Source: Tetrahymena thermophila SB210
Taxonomy: Eukaryota > Ciliophora > Oligohymenophorea > Hymenostomatida > Tetrahymenidae
Assembly (NCBI RefSeq): GCF_000189635.1
Contig: NW_002476361.1
Coordinates: forward strand, 372,001 to 436,000
Reading direction: 5' to 3'
Length of the DNA stretch: 64,000 bases
Shown here: piece after piece, positions 40,901-53,698 of the stretch
Numbering within the stretch: position 1 is the stretch's first letter
How the letters are laid out: every line of letters begins with the position of its first letter
Made by a program: the position numbers and the translations under genes
The notes under the pieces: generated by a model
Database searches by the model: none
Seen by the model: the letters and a program-made list of their open reading frames with translations, nothing else
Told to the model about the DNA's origin: nothing

Positions 40901-43900
40901 ACTTCCAACTCCTGCAAAGTCACATTATATTTATAACTTGAGAGATATTTCCAAAGTCTTTTAGGGCATTTCAAAGGCAACTTCTAGATCATACAAAGAT
41001 GAAAACGATTTCTTAAAACTATGGGCTCATGAATGCATGCGTGTGTTTTAAGATCGTATGATTAATAGCTCTGATTAGTAAGTCTTCGAAGAAATCTTAA
41101 AAGAAATAATGCGTAAAAATTTCCGTAGAGAATGGAAGGATTTAGTTACTGTTGAACCTTTACTTTGGGCTTCGTTTGTTCCTACCCTTTACCCTGATGG
41201 CGATACAAGCAAAAGAAGATTGGCAGATATTTATTGCGAACTTAGTGACAGGTAAATTTTTAAGAAAAATAGTGAAATAAATTAATAAATTATTTTTTTA
41301 AACTTAAAAGAGAGGAGTTGAAAAGAGTTTGCTATGACTAATTAGCTTAATTCAATGACTCCTATCCTTAGAATAAGATGAATTTAGTTCTCTTTATGAC
41401 AGCCATATAGCACATCATAAAAATAGTTCGTGTTATTACTACGTCTTTCGGGCATTGCTTGCTTGTTGGTGTTGGTGGTAGTGGCAGAAAGAGTTTGGCT
41501 ACTTTATCAGCTTTTATTGCATTTACAAACGAAATTCAAACTATCGACCATAAAAGCGATATAAAAATTTGGATTGAAGAGTTGCAAAAAGTCATGAAAG
41601 TTGCAGGTGTTGATAATAAACCCACAACACTTTTGTTCTCTGACACCTAAATTTTCTCAGAATCTCTTCTCGAAGATATTTGTAACATTCTGAACAATGG
41701 TGAAGTTCCAAATTTATTCCCTCCTGAAGAAAAAGCAAAAATTATGGATGAAATTAATGATCCCTCAGCATAAACTAATAATTAAAAATACTAAGTAATT
41801 AATTAGAAAGTTTTCAAAATGATAAATAAATATTTTAAATATTTAATAATTTTTTAATAAAAATTAGGTATTCTTGGATGCTTGCAAGAGAAATTTACAT
41901 CTTGTGTTGGCATTCTCTCCTGTTGGTGAAGCATTTAGAAGAAGATTAAGAACATTCCCAACTTTAGTTAACTGTACTACAATTGATTGGTTCCTGCCAT
42001 GGCCCGAAGAAGCACTGAGAAATACTGCTTCTTCTCACTTTATAAATGTAATGAAAATTGAATCTGAAAGCACAAGAGATGGTTTGATAGAAATTGTAGT
42101 TGATATGCAAACTCGTATTTCTAACATGTCTATAAGATATAGAGAAGAATTACGTAAGTATTATTATGTCACTCCAACAAGTTATTTAGAGCTTCTTGCT
42201 ACCTTTGAACGTATGCTCAAAGAAAGATAAACATCTATTTAAAATACTATTTCAAGATACGAAACAGGTAATTTTCCTTTAATTTTTTGCATTTCAAAAT
42301 AATTATTTAATAAATTTTGTAAAATTTTAAAAAATAAAAATATTACATTACTATGAAAATATTTTTTTTTAAATAATTGTCTTATAAGTCACTCATTTAT
42401 AATCGTAAAATAAAAGGTGTTCTAAAAATTGATACTACTGAAAAAGATGTAAATATTATGAAAAAAAGATTAGAAGAATTGAAGCCATAGTTAGAAATAA
42501 AAACAGAAGAAAATTAAAAAATGTTAATTAATTTGTAGAAGAAATAAAAAGAGGCTGATGCTAAGAGAGAAGTTTGTGAGTCTGAAGAACGTGATTGTAA
42601 GATTTAAAAGGATAATGCCAACGCCCTGAAAGAAGATTGTTAAAGAGAATTAGACAAAGTGCTTCCTATTTTGGCTGAAGCTGTTAAAATTTTATCTAAA
42701 ATTAGTAAAGATGATATTAACATTTTGAAATCCTTCTAAAATCCATCTCCTTCTGTTGTTCTTGTTTTCGAAGGTCTTTGTTATGCATTTGATGAAGATC
42801 AATTCGTAAAGTCAGTACCTATTGCACCAGGTGCAATCGAAAAGAAAAAAGATTTCTGGGATTACTCTAAAAAGAAGCTTTTAAATGATAAATTGCTTTC
42901 TAGAGTTCGTGATTTCGATGATTCTAAAATTCGTGCAATTAATCCAGTTAAAATTGATTAATTAAAGCAATTTATAAGCAATCCATTATTTGATGAAGAT
43001 AAGATCTAAAATGCATCTTCTGCTGCTGCAAATCTTTCAAAATGGATTAGAGCCGTTGTTTAAACATACGATGCCCTTTTAATTGTAGAACCTAAAAAGA
43101 AACAATTAGAGAAAGCAGAAAGCGATCTCCGCTAAGCTGAGGAAATTCTTAATGTAAAGAAAGCTGCTTTATAGGAAGTTCTTGATTTGCTTGCCAAACT
43201 TCAAAGTGAATATGATATAGCTAAACGCGAGAAAGAAGAATTGCAAGCTGAAGTAATTATTTATGAATAAGACAAATTTATTTTATCTAATAATTTAAAC
43301 AATAACTTTTGCTAAAAATATGTTTAATTAATAATTTTTAGGTTACAAAATGTGAAATCTAATTAGATAGAGCAGAAAAATTAATTAATGGATTAGGTGG
43401 TGAAAAGAATTCTTGGAAATAAAAAGCTATTTCAAACAGAGAAGAAAGTACAAGTGTAATCGGTGATTGCGTCTTATCTTCTGGTATCATTGCTTACTTA
43501 GGTGCATTCCCAATAGCCTACAGAGAAGAAGCCATTCATAATTGGAAAGAATTATTGCTTAAATATAAAATTAAATTCTCTAATGACTACTCTCTATAAA
43601 AAATTTTATGTGATCCTATCACAATTGGTTAATGGACAGACAAATATCAAGTAAATTTAATCTTTTTTTTAAATTAAGTTTTAAATAAATACGAAAATAA
43701 AAAAGCTTCCAAATGACTCATTCTCAATTGATAATGCTATCATTTTGAATAACTCTTAGAGATGGCCCTTAATGATAGATCCTTAGATTTAAGCAAATAA
43801 TTGGATAAAGAAATTAGAAGGTGAAAGGTTGCTCATTTTCAATCCTAATTCTGATCCTAAAAACGTTTTACTTAAACTAGAAAACTGCATACCACTAGGT

Positions 43901-46900
43901 ACTCCTGTCTTGCTAGAAAATGTTAGTGAAAACATAGATTCTTTATACGAATCTGTTTTATTGAAAAAGCTAACAAAGAAAGGTAGTAGTTATACTATGA
44001 AATTTATGGAAAAGCAGATTGAATATCATGAAGGCTTCCGCTTTTATGTTACAACTAAATATCCTAGACCCCATTATCCTCCTGAGATTTGTGTAAAAGT
44101 AACTTTGTTGAATTTCTAAGTCACTCCAGAAGGACTTGAAGATCAAATGCTTAACATCACAGTAAAGCAAGAAGATCCCCACCGTGATTAAATTAGAGAA
44201 AAGAATATTGTTGAATTCTTCTAAAACAAAGAAAGATAAAAACACACTGAAGATATGGTAAAAAATTTATTTATTTATTTTATTTAAAAATCCATTTATT
44301 ATTAGTTTATAAAATTTAACAAAACATTTTTGTAAATTAAATCTAAAAGTATTTTAAAATTATTTGATTTGTTTTAATTGAAACTAATTTAAAAACTAAA
44401 TGAAGATGAAAGAAAATATTTTTTTTAAACTATTAAAAAATTATTTAAAATTAAATAGATTCTTCAAATGTTGTTCGAATCAACTGGTAATTTGTTAGAT
44501 GATGAAAAGCTGATCGAACAATTGCAATAATCAAAGAAAGATAATATAGAAATTTAAGATAAATTAAAACGTTAAGAAAATGACAGAGAATTATATAATT
44601 AAACAAGAAACTCATTTAAGGAATTAGGTAAGAGAGTTGCAAACTTGTATTTTGTTGTTTTAGATTTGGCTCTCATAGAACCTACATATCAATGGTCTTT
44701 AGAATTTTACATAGAACTATTCTTAAAAGGTATTAAAACAGCTGCTCCAGCAAAGGACAATAAAGAGAATAGAAGCAAGAATATTATTTAGTAATTCTAG
44801 ATTTTGCTTTATGAAAGTATATGTAGAAGTCTTCTTGAGAAAGATAAATTGATTTTCTCTTTCTTGATGTGTATGAAAATTTTAGAAATTGAGAAAAAAA
44901 TAAATTCCTAAACTATTAGATTCCTAATGGTTGGAGGAACTTGGACTTCTTGTGATCACTAGATGCCATAAAAGGCTTAATCATGGCTCTCTAACAAAGC
45001 ATGGTGTATCCTAAATGAGGCTGATTCGGTTTTACCTCAGTTTAAAGGATTTGTAAAAGAGTTTGAGCACTATATTGATCATTATAAAAAATTGAATGAG
45101 CATGAAACCCCTTATGAAGAAGAATTCCCAGGAGCAGTAGCTTAAAGTTTACACTATTTCTCTAAGGTATAATTTGAAATTATTTTTTATTTTTTAAGTA
45201 AGAATTATTTTTTAATTAATTTAGCTCATATTAATTCGTGCTTTATTCCCTGATAAATTCTCTAAGGCAGTATAAAAATTGATTATTACTGAAATGTCTG
45301 AATAATATATTTAGGTAACATTTTAATTTCTTTTATTTCACTACTCTTCAACTTTTTTTATGTAAAGCCTCCTCCTTTCAATTTAGACTAGACATATTTA
45401 GACTCTCGCTTTGATAAACCATTAATATTTATTTTATCTCCAGGAGCAGATCCTCGTATAGAAATTAACACTCTTGCTACAAAATTAGGAATATAAACTG
45501 ATAGATTCAAATAAATCTCTCTAGGTTAAGGTTAGGGAGAATTAGCTGAAAAATCAATCAGAGCTGCTTACTAAGATGGTAGCTGGGTCTTATTATAAAA
45601 CTGCCATCTTGCTCCTTCATTCATGCCTAGGCTTGAAAAAATTTTAGAAACATATCCAGAAGATGTTGATAGAGTAAAATATATTACAATTCAAAAACTT
45701 AGTTTTATAAAAACTTTTATATCATAAAAAAGTGTGTTTAAAAAATAATTAAATTAATTTTTGTTTAAGGAACGTTTATAATTAAAAATAATGTTTAATC
45801 AACAAATTTAATAAAAATTTTTATAATTATAGGAATTTAGAATTTGGTTGACATCTATGCCTTCAGATGTATTCCCTCCTTCTATTTTGATGAAAGGTAT
45901 TAAAATGACTTATGAACCTCCAAGAGGACTCAAGAATAACTTATAGAGAACTTATGCCTCATTTAAGAACCAAGATTTCGATACTAATTCTAAACCAGCT
46001 GAACTTAAAAAGCTTTGTTTTGGCTTAGCTTTCTTCCATGCTCTTATATTAGAAAGGTAAATAATTCATAATATTTGAACATAAATAATTTATTTCAAAA
46101 TTTTAAATAGGAGAAAATATGGACCTCTTGGTTGGAATATTCCTTATGAGTTCACTGTTGCAGACTTTTAGATTTCTTAGTAATAGTTAAAGGAATTCTT
46201 AAACAAGTACGATGAAATTCCATACGAGGCTCTAAATTACATGGTTGCAGAAGCCAATTATGGTGGTAGAGTTACTGACCCTAAAGATAGAAGACTAATT
46301 AAAATTATTCTGAGAGATTTCTACACACCTGAAATTTTAGATGAAGAATACAAAGTAAAAAAAGTTTTATGACAATTTATTAGCATTTTTTAAGAATAAT
46401 TTTTAAATATTTTAGGAGTAGAATTATATAATTTTATTAAATACAAATACATAATAATTATTTTAAATTTAAATATAAAAGTTCTCTGAAAGTGGTAAAT
46501 ATTTTGTTCCACCTGTTTCAGATGTTCCTTCATTCTAAGAATATATATAATCTATGGACAGAAATGATCCAACAGAAATATTTGGAATGCATCCAAATGC
46601 TGCTATCACTTCTGCAATTNNNNNNNNNNNNNNNNNNNNNNNNNNNNNNNNNNNNNNNNNNNNNNNNNNNNNNNNNNNNNNNNNNNNNNNNNNNNNNNNN
46701 NNNNNNNNNNNNNNNNNNNTTTCTTACGAAGAGTCTATGAATACAGTGTTGTAACAAGAACTAATCAGGTTTAATATATTTAAAACTAAAAATTTTATAT
46801 TAATATATTTTTGTACTCAAAACTAGATTCAACAAACTTCTAAATACTGTCAAAGTTAGCTTGGTTAATGTAGGAAAAGCAATTGATGGTTTATTAGTCA

Positions 46901-48792
46901 TGTCTTCTGACTTAGAAGAAGTATTTAACAGTGTTTTCGATAATAAAGTACCAGATATTTGGCATAAGGTAATTTTAAATTCAATACTTATAAAACTTAT
47001 AAAATAATGTGATATAAATACAAAGATTTTTAAATAAACTTGATAAATAAAATGTTTTTGATACATTTAGAAAATAAAAATAAAAATTTCCAAAATATCT
47101 GAAATTTTAATGGATAAATTATTCAAAATCTTAAAAAAATAAGCAATTAGTAGTAAAAATTGTATTTTTTTCACAAATAATGTAAGAAATTAAAATCTTA
47201 ATATGAAGTGTGTAAAGTTAAACTGGAAAAAATCTAAATTAATTTATTTTATATCCATCCATAAAATTTAGTTGTACTGAAGCAAAATAAAAGCATTTCA
47301 TCATCAAATATAAGCTAGATCGAATTTAATTTAACTAGCAAAGATAGATATAAAAAAATTTTAGTGTAATAAAAAAAGTCCAGTAAAATAAATTAAATTA
47401 ACTATTAATTAATGAATTGAATGATTGATAAGCTAGTTCTAAAAACTTTTTTACAACTGAGATATATTAAAATAAAATTTGAAAATAAATTTTGAATTTA
47501 CCCCATAAACATAATTTAGTATACAGTAAATACATACCAAAATTTTATTTTTTACAATTAATTATAGATTTATATTACTTTTGTAAGCAAGTAACTAAAT
47601 TTTATTAGGACAATTTATTATTTTACCTCATGTTATAAATATGTAATGTTGGATTAAAAAATTCAATCACTTAATTCGCATAAATTTATTACTTGTACCT
47701 CAATATTTTAATGTGAATTCAGTAAATAATGCTCAAAACGTTGATATATTATAATAATTCTACCAATATTTAATTAACTATAATTTTAAAAACTTTTTTT
47801 AGGTTTCATATCCTTCACTCAAACCACTTGGTTCTTGGATTAACGATTTCTGTGATAGATTGAGAGAAATGGATGAATGGATTTAAAAAGGTGCTCCTCC
47901 TAGTTTCTGGATTTCTGGATTTTTCTTTACACAATCCTTCTTAACTGGAACTCTTTAAAATTTTGCTAGAAAAGTAATATTTAGTTTTTAAAAAATATTT
48001 AAACTAGAAACAATTTATATTCCCTAACAATAGTATAAAATACCTATCGATACTCTTTCTTTCGATTTCTTTGTAATAAAAGAAGATAGCAAAGAATATG
48101 ATGTCACTGTAGCCCCTCAAGATGGTTGTTATGTATATGGTCTTTTCTTTGAAGGAGCAAGGTGGAACAATGAAAAACAAGTAATTTATTATTTAATAAC
48201 TAATTTATTTAATAACAAGTTTAAATTGTTTTAAAATGAAAATTTTTTTCTCAACCTAACATAAAATTGATTTATTTAAAATTAAAAAACTAAAAAACAT
48301 TTTTCCACTTATTTTCTGAATGATTATTATTTTATTTATTTAAATTTAAAACAGTTAATTTTTAATAAATTACACATCAATTATGTAAAGTGGAATTATA
48401 AAGTTTTATATTCCAATTAATTCTGTTTACTAAGTAAGATTTAATTTTTAAAAAAAGGTATTAGATGAATCTCTACCAAAGGTTTTGAGCTCAAAGGCAC
48501 CTTACATCTGGCTATTACCTACCGAAGAGAGAAGAGATTATGAGAATGATAAAACTGTAATCTAATTTATTAATTAAATATTTTTATATGAATTTTATTA
48601 ATGCTAAAAACTTATTTTAAAAAGGTATATGAATGCCCTGTTTACAAGACATCTCGTAGAGCTGGTACATTAAGTACTACTGGTCATTCTACAAATTTTG
48701 TAATGAGCATGTATTTACCTATAGCCCAAGAACATTAGCCAAAGCACTGGATTAAGAGAGGTGTAGCGGCTCTAACTTAACTTGATGATTGA
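31910..48792 (+). CDS. Axonemal dynein heavy chain, single-headed inner-arm type (~4,300 aa, ~35 introns)
   Basis: Starts [10 protein letters not shown] at 31910 and ends GVAALTQLDD-TGA at 48792. The order is: N-terminal Q/N-rich extension (32567-33260); YVWTDVQVLDYD segment; tail and linker to about 38080; AAA1 P-loop GPAGTGKTET (38074-38192, split by an intron) with Walker [14 protein letters not shown]2 GQAFSGKSS near 39017; AAA3 GPTGTGKT near 40147 with [11 protein letters not shown]4 [10 protein letters not shown] near 41468; stalk coiled coils flanking the microtubule-binding domain (about 42430-43620); AAA5-6 (GLGQGQGE-like stretch near 45520) and C-terminal domain. Only AAA1, AAA3 and AAA4 have canonical P-loops. 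[21 protein letters not shown] and [16 protein letters not shown] favour the single-headed axonemal group (DNAH1/3/7/12-like); the subclass is tentative. A 100-N gap at 46620-46719 breaks the C-terminal region. Confidence 0.93.
32567..33260 (+). other. Q/N/S-rich low-complexity extension of the dynein heavy chain
   Basis: One exon encodes about 230 residues rich in Gln, Asn and Ser (e.g. PLQQQQLQSQQDPF) with scattered basic and proline residues. It precedes the conserved tail, which begins near [13 protein letters not shown]. Many of the glutamines are TAA or TAG. Such an extension is not a general feature of dynein heavy chains and is probably lineage-specific. Confidence 0.75.
46620..46719. 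other. Assembly gap (exactly 100 N) inside the dynein gene
   Basis: The protein runs to [14 protein letters not shown] before the gap and resumes at [10 protein letters not shown]. In dynein heavy chains about 60 residues (~190 nt) normally separate these motifs. The true gap is therefore probably larger than 100 nt, and 100 N is a placeholder size. Confidence 0.9.
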
Positions 48793-51700
48793 AATTTAAA
48801 TATCATTTGTCACCATCAATCATTATAACTTAAATTATTAAATATTGATCAAAAATTAAAAATATACTATAATAATTATGTTGTTAAGAGCAAAAAAATT
48901 AAGTTAGTAGATCACTTATTTATTTATTTAAAAGAAATATTGATCACTAAATTTTCAAAATTGAAGTAAATTTATCAACAAAGGAAAATTGATAATAAAA
49001 ATAATTAAATAAATTTTTGTTTCTATTTAGCTTAAAGACTTAATTGTAATTGTATAATAATTAATAAAATTTTTCTGATACATATTATTATGTATAATCA
49101 CGTTTAATTTATATTCTACTTACCACAAAATTAATTATTCAAAAGCTGTACATATTTTTATTTTTACTTTTAATTCATGATTTAGCAACTGAATGCTATT
49201 TCAAACACCTATTTATTTGAGCCTTTCTTCTTCTTTATCAATAAAGCTGCATGCATTTGTTAGCTTTTAGATTATTTCACTAACTCATAACACGATTTTT
49301 TTAAACGCTATAATTACTGAATCACTATTATTTTAGAGTATTATACTTGAATAAAAAACGAATATAAAAAATAAAGATTTATTCTATATTTAATAAACTG
49401 TAAAGTTCACAGGAATATACTTAAACTGATGTATTTATTAATCAGATATTTAAAAATAGGAAATAATACCCACTAATAAATGGATTTTCATACTATTTTG
49501 AAGAGCTAATGTATTTATTACACTATTTTTAGCTGAAAAATTTCAAAACAAAACCCATAAATTAAAATAAATATGAAACAGCGTCCCGTTATTTCAATAA
49601 ATACGACTAAATAGATTCATTATCGATATAAATTTTAATTATTTACCAAAAAATATGTCATATCTTAAATTAAGAGAGAAGAAGGCTTAAATGAATTGAT
49701 TTCTCATAGTAAAATTTATCATTAAAATAATAATAATCAATCGATCAATCGATGGATTGATGATCTGATAATTACAAAATATATATTAATTTTTTACTTC
49801 ATTAATAATAATAAAAAATTAACTATAACTATTTTTTTTTCATTTATGATCAAATTCTATGTGTAAGTTGATTGAGTTATTATTAGAATTTTAAATAAAA
49901 TGATTAAAAATCACTGCTATATATTATTATATAAATGAGCATAAAGAAGTTACTTTGTTAAAAAATACAAAAATCCAAATATCTAAATTCTGTTAATAAT
50001 ATTTATAAGTATTTTAGATAAATTAAAGGATAAAATAAACAATAGAAACTATAGAAATAAATTTATTGACAAGATAGCTATTTTTTAGCTTCTCTAAATT
50101 GAGAGTAACAAAATTAATTATGGCTTTAAAATAATGTAGAATTTATAAATTGATTATAAAAATTCTTAAGAGATATAGTAAATAATCATTTATTTTTAAT
50201 ACCTATTCGTTAAATGAACAAAATCTATGAAAATTAAATGTTGTAACGCTTTCTATTAATATGTCACTTTAAAAAGGTATATATTTTACAGACAAATAAT
50301 CACTTTTTTTTTTGGGTTTTTCTAAAATACATATATTTGGGGGTAATAATCAGGTTTTTGCTTTTTATAGTTTGTGAATATTGTTAAGTAATGCAAATTT
50401 TTAGCGATTACTACTGATTTTTATCCTCAAATAATTTGTGGAGATTATTGAAACAAATATTGATAAGAGTTGAAACTATTAAATTTATCCAATTTTCTTT
50501 TATTACATATTTTATAAAAAGATTTTAGGAAATAGGATTTAAATGATAAATTGAGGAAAATTAGACTATATGTAGATTTAATAATTCTCATCGAATTTAG
50601 AAGCTATTTCAGAACTATTTTAAAAATTAAAATTATAAACTAGGAAGTCAAAGAATTTTCTTAGCATTTATTTAATTAAATGAATCATCATTAAAAAATA
50701 TGTGTAAATTAATAGAGGCAAGTGATGCATATAAAGAAGGCGAAGATAATATTTAGAATATAAAAAAGTATGAAAATTTATTTAGGACTACTAAAGATTG
50801 TAAACTCCTTATCATATCCATAATTTATTTTATTAATAATGCAACAATAGTTTTTTTCTAGTCTCTTCTTAAATTATAAATAATAGAAATATAAAAATGA
50901 TGTAAGTATTCGCTCTCCTTTTAATATTAAATACCCAATTGCCTCTTTTATTATAATCATTTAAAAATTGCGATATTATGGATGTAAAAGAATTCATTGA
51001 TGAACAATAGAACTTTTAAATTATTTAAAAAATATTACCATTATAATCACAAATAAATCAAATTTTTATTTATATTAGTGTTATTTAATAATTCCCCACA
51101 CTTCTTTTGTAGATCACTTTACTTTACTTTATAATATTTTTTATCTATCTTTATCAAAACAACCTAATACTAATATTGTATTTAAACGAACCTTTATAAA
51201 AACTATTTTGCTTCTGTAAGCATCATTATTTTAATTATTTAAATAGTATTTTCTATTTGTATTAGAGATTTGGAAGTAATATTTTTGCAGTTGCTTAGTT
51301 TACATTATTTCAAATATAACCTATGAACCCTAAATAATATGATAAAATTGCTAATAATTATAAATTTTAATGTATTTATTATTTTAGCAAGATAAATTTA
51401 TTCTAATTTTACTTAACTTTTTAGTTTACTACTCTAGAAATACTTTGTTTTCCCCAATATTTATTTTGTAATGAATTAAAAATGGCTTTTTATAACAATA
51501 AATATTTGTTTCTATTTAAATGTTGCTTTTGAAGCTACTATTATAATGCTTGTCATTAAGACTGTATAGTCATAATAATATAGAAATTTTTATTAGAGAA
51601 TATTTTTTAAAATTAGTATTATTCATTTTATTGAAGCATTCTCCTTATTCCCTTATCAAAAGCATTTTTGATATAAAAATTGGAGTTTTATATATATTTC

Positions 51701-53272
51701 AATACAAAATTAGTCTTTGATTAAATTAGCATTACTTTGGTGATAATATCTAAAATGAAATAAAGTATTAAATACCCTTATTTTTTTAATTTTAAAACAA
51801 GATCATGATGGACATTTTTTATTATAAAAATAAAATATACGAAACATGTTAAAGGTCTACACTCTAACGTTAAGAATTCCAATTAATTTTTTTAAATTTT
51901 TTGTGATTTTAAATTTACACATTAAGATTTTTTTTTGTATATTAAGGGAAGAAATAATTTATTTACTTTCTGAAATAGAGAAGGAAGTAAGTCCTATTTT
52001 GATTTGTTAATTTTTTATTTCGCCAGAATATTTATTTATTTTTTTATTTCTCTTTGTTATATTTTCTTCTATTTTATTATGAATGTTTGTATTGTATTTA
52101 ATAATGAATGGAAAGAAAAAACATATTTTTAATTTTTTTGTTAGTGAATATAAATAGCTAACACCTATGTTTATAAAATTTAATTGATTATTTTTAACAA
52201 AGAGACGTAGCTAACTTAACTTACAACCCATCGCCATATAAGAATATACAAGTTCGTATACCTTGATAATTTTTAAAAGTAGCTAATTATTTAAGTTAAG
52301 CTAGTGTTTTTTTAGATAAACTAATCGTTATCTTATTTTTATTACTTTCGGTAGCCACTCAATCAAACAATCAATTTATAATTATTATTTATTCTAATTA
52401 AAGGCCTATTAATAATTCAAATTCTGTTGTCATTATTCAGATTGTTAATAATTTATGTGAAGTCAAGATTATTTTTAAATACTTGAAGGGATTTTGAGGA
52501 GTTATTTATTGCATCATATTTAAATTTCTATTATAAGACTAACAATAAGATCCTTTTCTTAAAATAGATCTCTTATTAATTGGAGTATTTTATCTCACTT
52601 TAAATGGATTAATAATAATTAAGAACTTATTTGTATAAAAAAATTAGCTAACTATATCAACGATTTAATAGGTGAGCAGTAAAAAAAATTATGACATTTA
52701 CTAAGGCAATTTGAATTTTTTGAAATTTTGAGAAATGGAATTGAATGAATATTATTAAATTATTAAAAGCAATCTTTATACATGTAGATATGAATTAAGT
52801 ACAAAATTTTATAAATAAATAGTTGATTAAATGGGTTTATATATGTTTAAATAAATTTGTTATTAATAAGATTAGTGAATTAGTATTTAACTATTTTTAG
52901 AATACTTTCATTTTGGTTTTATTTACTTTAAGCTATTTATTTTATTCGATTGTTTGAATGCATTTATTTATGATAATTTAAAGCTTTTTCAAGTAAATAT
53001 TAGTAGTGGTTGCAGTGGCTATAGTAATAATTATTGTATTTCTTTTATATCTAAATTAGCAGTAATTAATAATCAATAAGATAAAATCTAATCATAATTA
53101 AGAATTAATTTTAATCTAAATCTTTTTTCAACAGTTATTATCAGCCTAACCAAGTATTCTTTCAAATTAGTTTTGGATAGTAGTTGAAATGAAAGAAGTT
53201 TCAAATGAAAATCCTTCAATAAAAGCTTGTTTATTCAGAATATTTTTAATTAGCAGTTTCATTAATTTTTAT
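48793..53272. other. Gene-poor region downstream of dynein
   Basis: About 4.5 kb of very AT-rich sequence. Random open frames of 60-90 codons are expected here because only TGA stops, and none shows coding composition or homology that I recognise. A small ATCAATC..GATTGAT dyad lies at about 49736-49764. No tRNA or rRNA is recognised. Confidence 0.5.
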
Positions 53273-53302
53273 TCAGAAAGATTCTTGATTTTTTCTGAAT
53301 AA
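53269..53302 (-). terminator. 11-bp perfect inverted repeat at the 3' end of the orphan gene
   Basis: TTATTCAGAAA (53269-53279) and TTTCTGAATAA (53292-53302) are perfectly complementary around a 12-nt loop that includes the last codons. The stop codon lies in the stem. It could form a hairpin in the mRNA; a termination or stability role is inference only. Confidence 0.45.
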
Positions 53303-53698
53303 GGCTTATTTAGATTGAACTATTGAGGATAAGTCTTTTATTTCAGAAGAGTTTGTTGATTCAGCATCACTACTTCTTCTGCTCAAGCTAACCTTGACTT
53401 TGCTGCCGAAGAGACTTTCCAAGCACTTCTAAGGAATGCTGGGCTCATCATCATCGTCAGGGACGTTAGAGAGATCGTTGATGCAGGGGAATAAGAAGAG
53501 ACTCTTTCTTTCTTTGTTAATAAAGGCATCAGCTCTCTTTTTTAAGCACTTCTCGACATCAGTGGAGAGGAGATTTTAAGAATGTTCAGATCCATAAAAA
53601 TCTAAGGCTTGTCTTCTGAAGTCTTCATAGACTTCGTTGTAATAGTTAGAGGTCTTGGAGGAATTTGAGTCAATTGATGATTCCATTTTGTAGCTCAT
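53273..53698 (-). CDS. Small orphan protein, 141 aa, strongly codon-biased; function unknown
   Basis: Single-exon frame from ATG (53698-53696) to TGA (53275-53273), exactly 142 codons. GC content is conspicuously higher than in all surrounding sequence. Codons such as AAG, GCC, CTC, TCC and GAC are frequent, as in highly expressed Tetrahymena genes. The protein begins MSYKMESSIDSNSSK. It is serine-rich at both ends, has a charged helical middle (DVEKCLKKRADAFINKERK), an acidic VPDDDDEPS stretch and an SRRSSD potential phosphosite. No signal peptide or membrane segment is seen. I do not recognise the family. A second in-frame Met at codon 5 could be the true start. An 11-bp inverted repeat spans the stop codon. 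Confidence 0.75.

Noticed and set aside
43970-44245. Minus-strand 91-codon frame
   Set aside because: Antisense of a conserved dynein exon ([12 protein letters not shown] region).
49080-49360. Minus-strand ~90-codon open frame with a few Glu/Lys-rich residues
   Set aside because: Competing frames are equally open, no start is convincing, and its length is near chance expectation.
52203-52310. tRNA-like or hairpin segment (TAGCTAACTTAACTT ... AAGTTAAGCTAG, with GTTCGTATACC between)
   Set aside because: The arms do not give a cloverleaf, and the T-loop-like string lacks a matching 5-bp stem.
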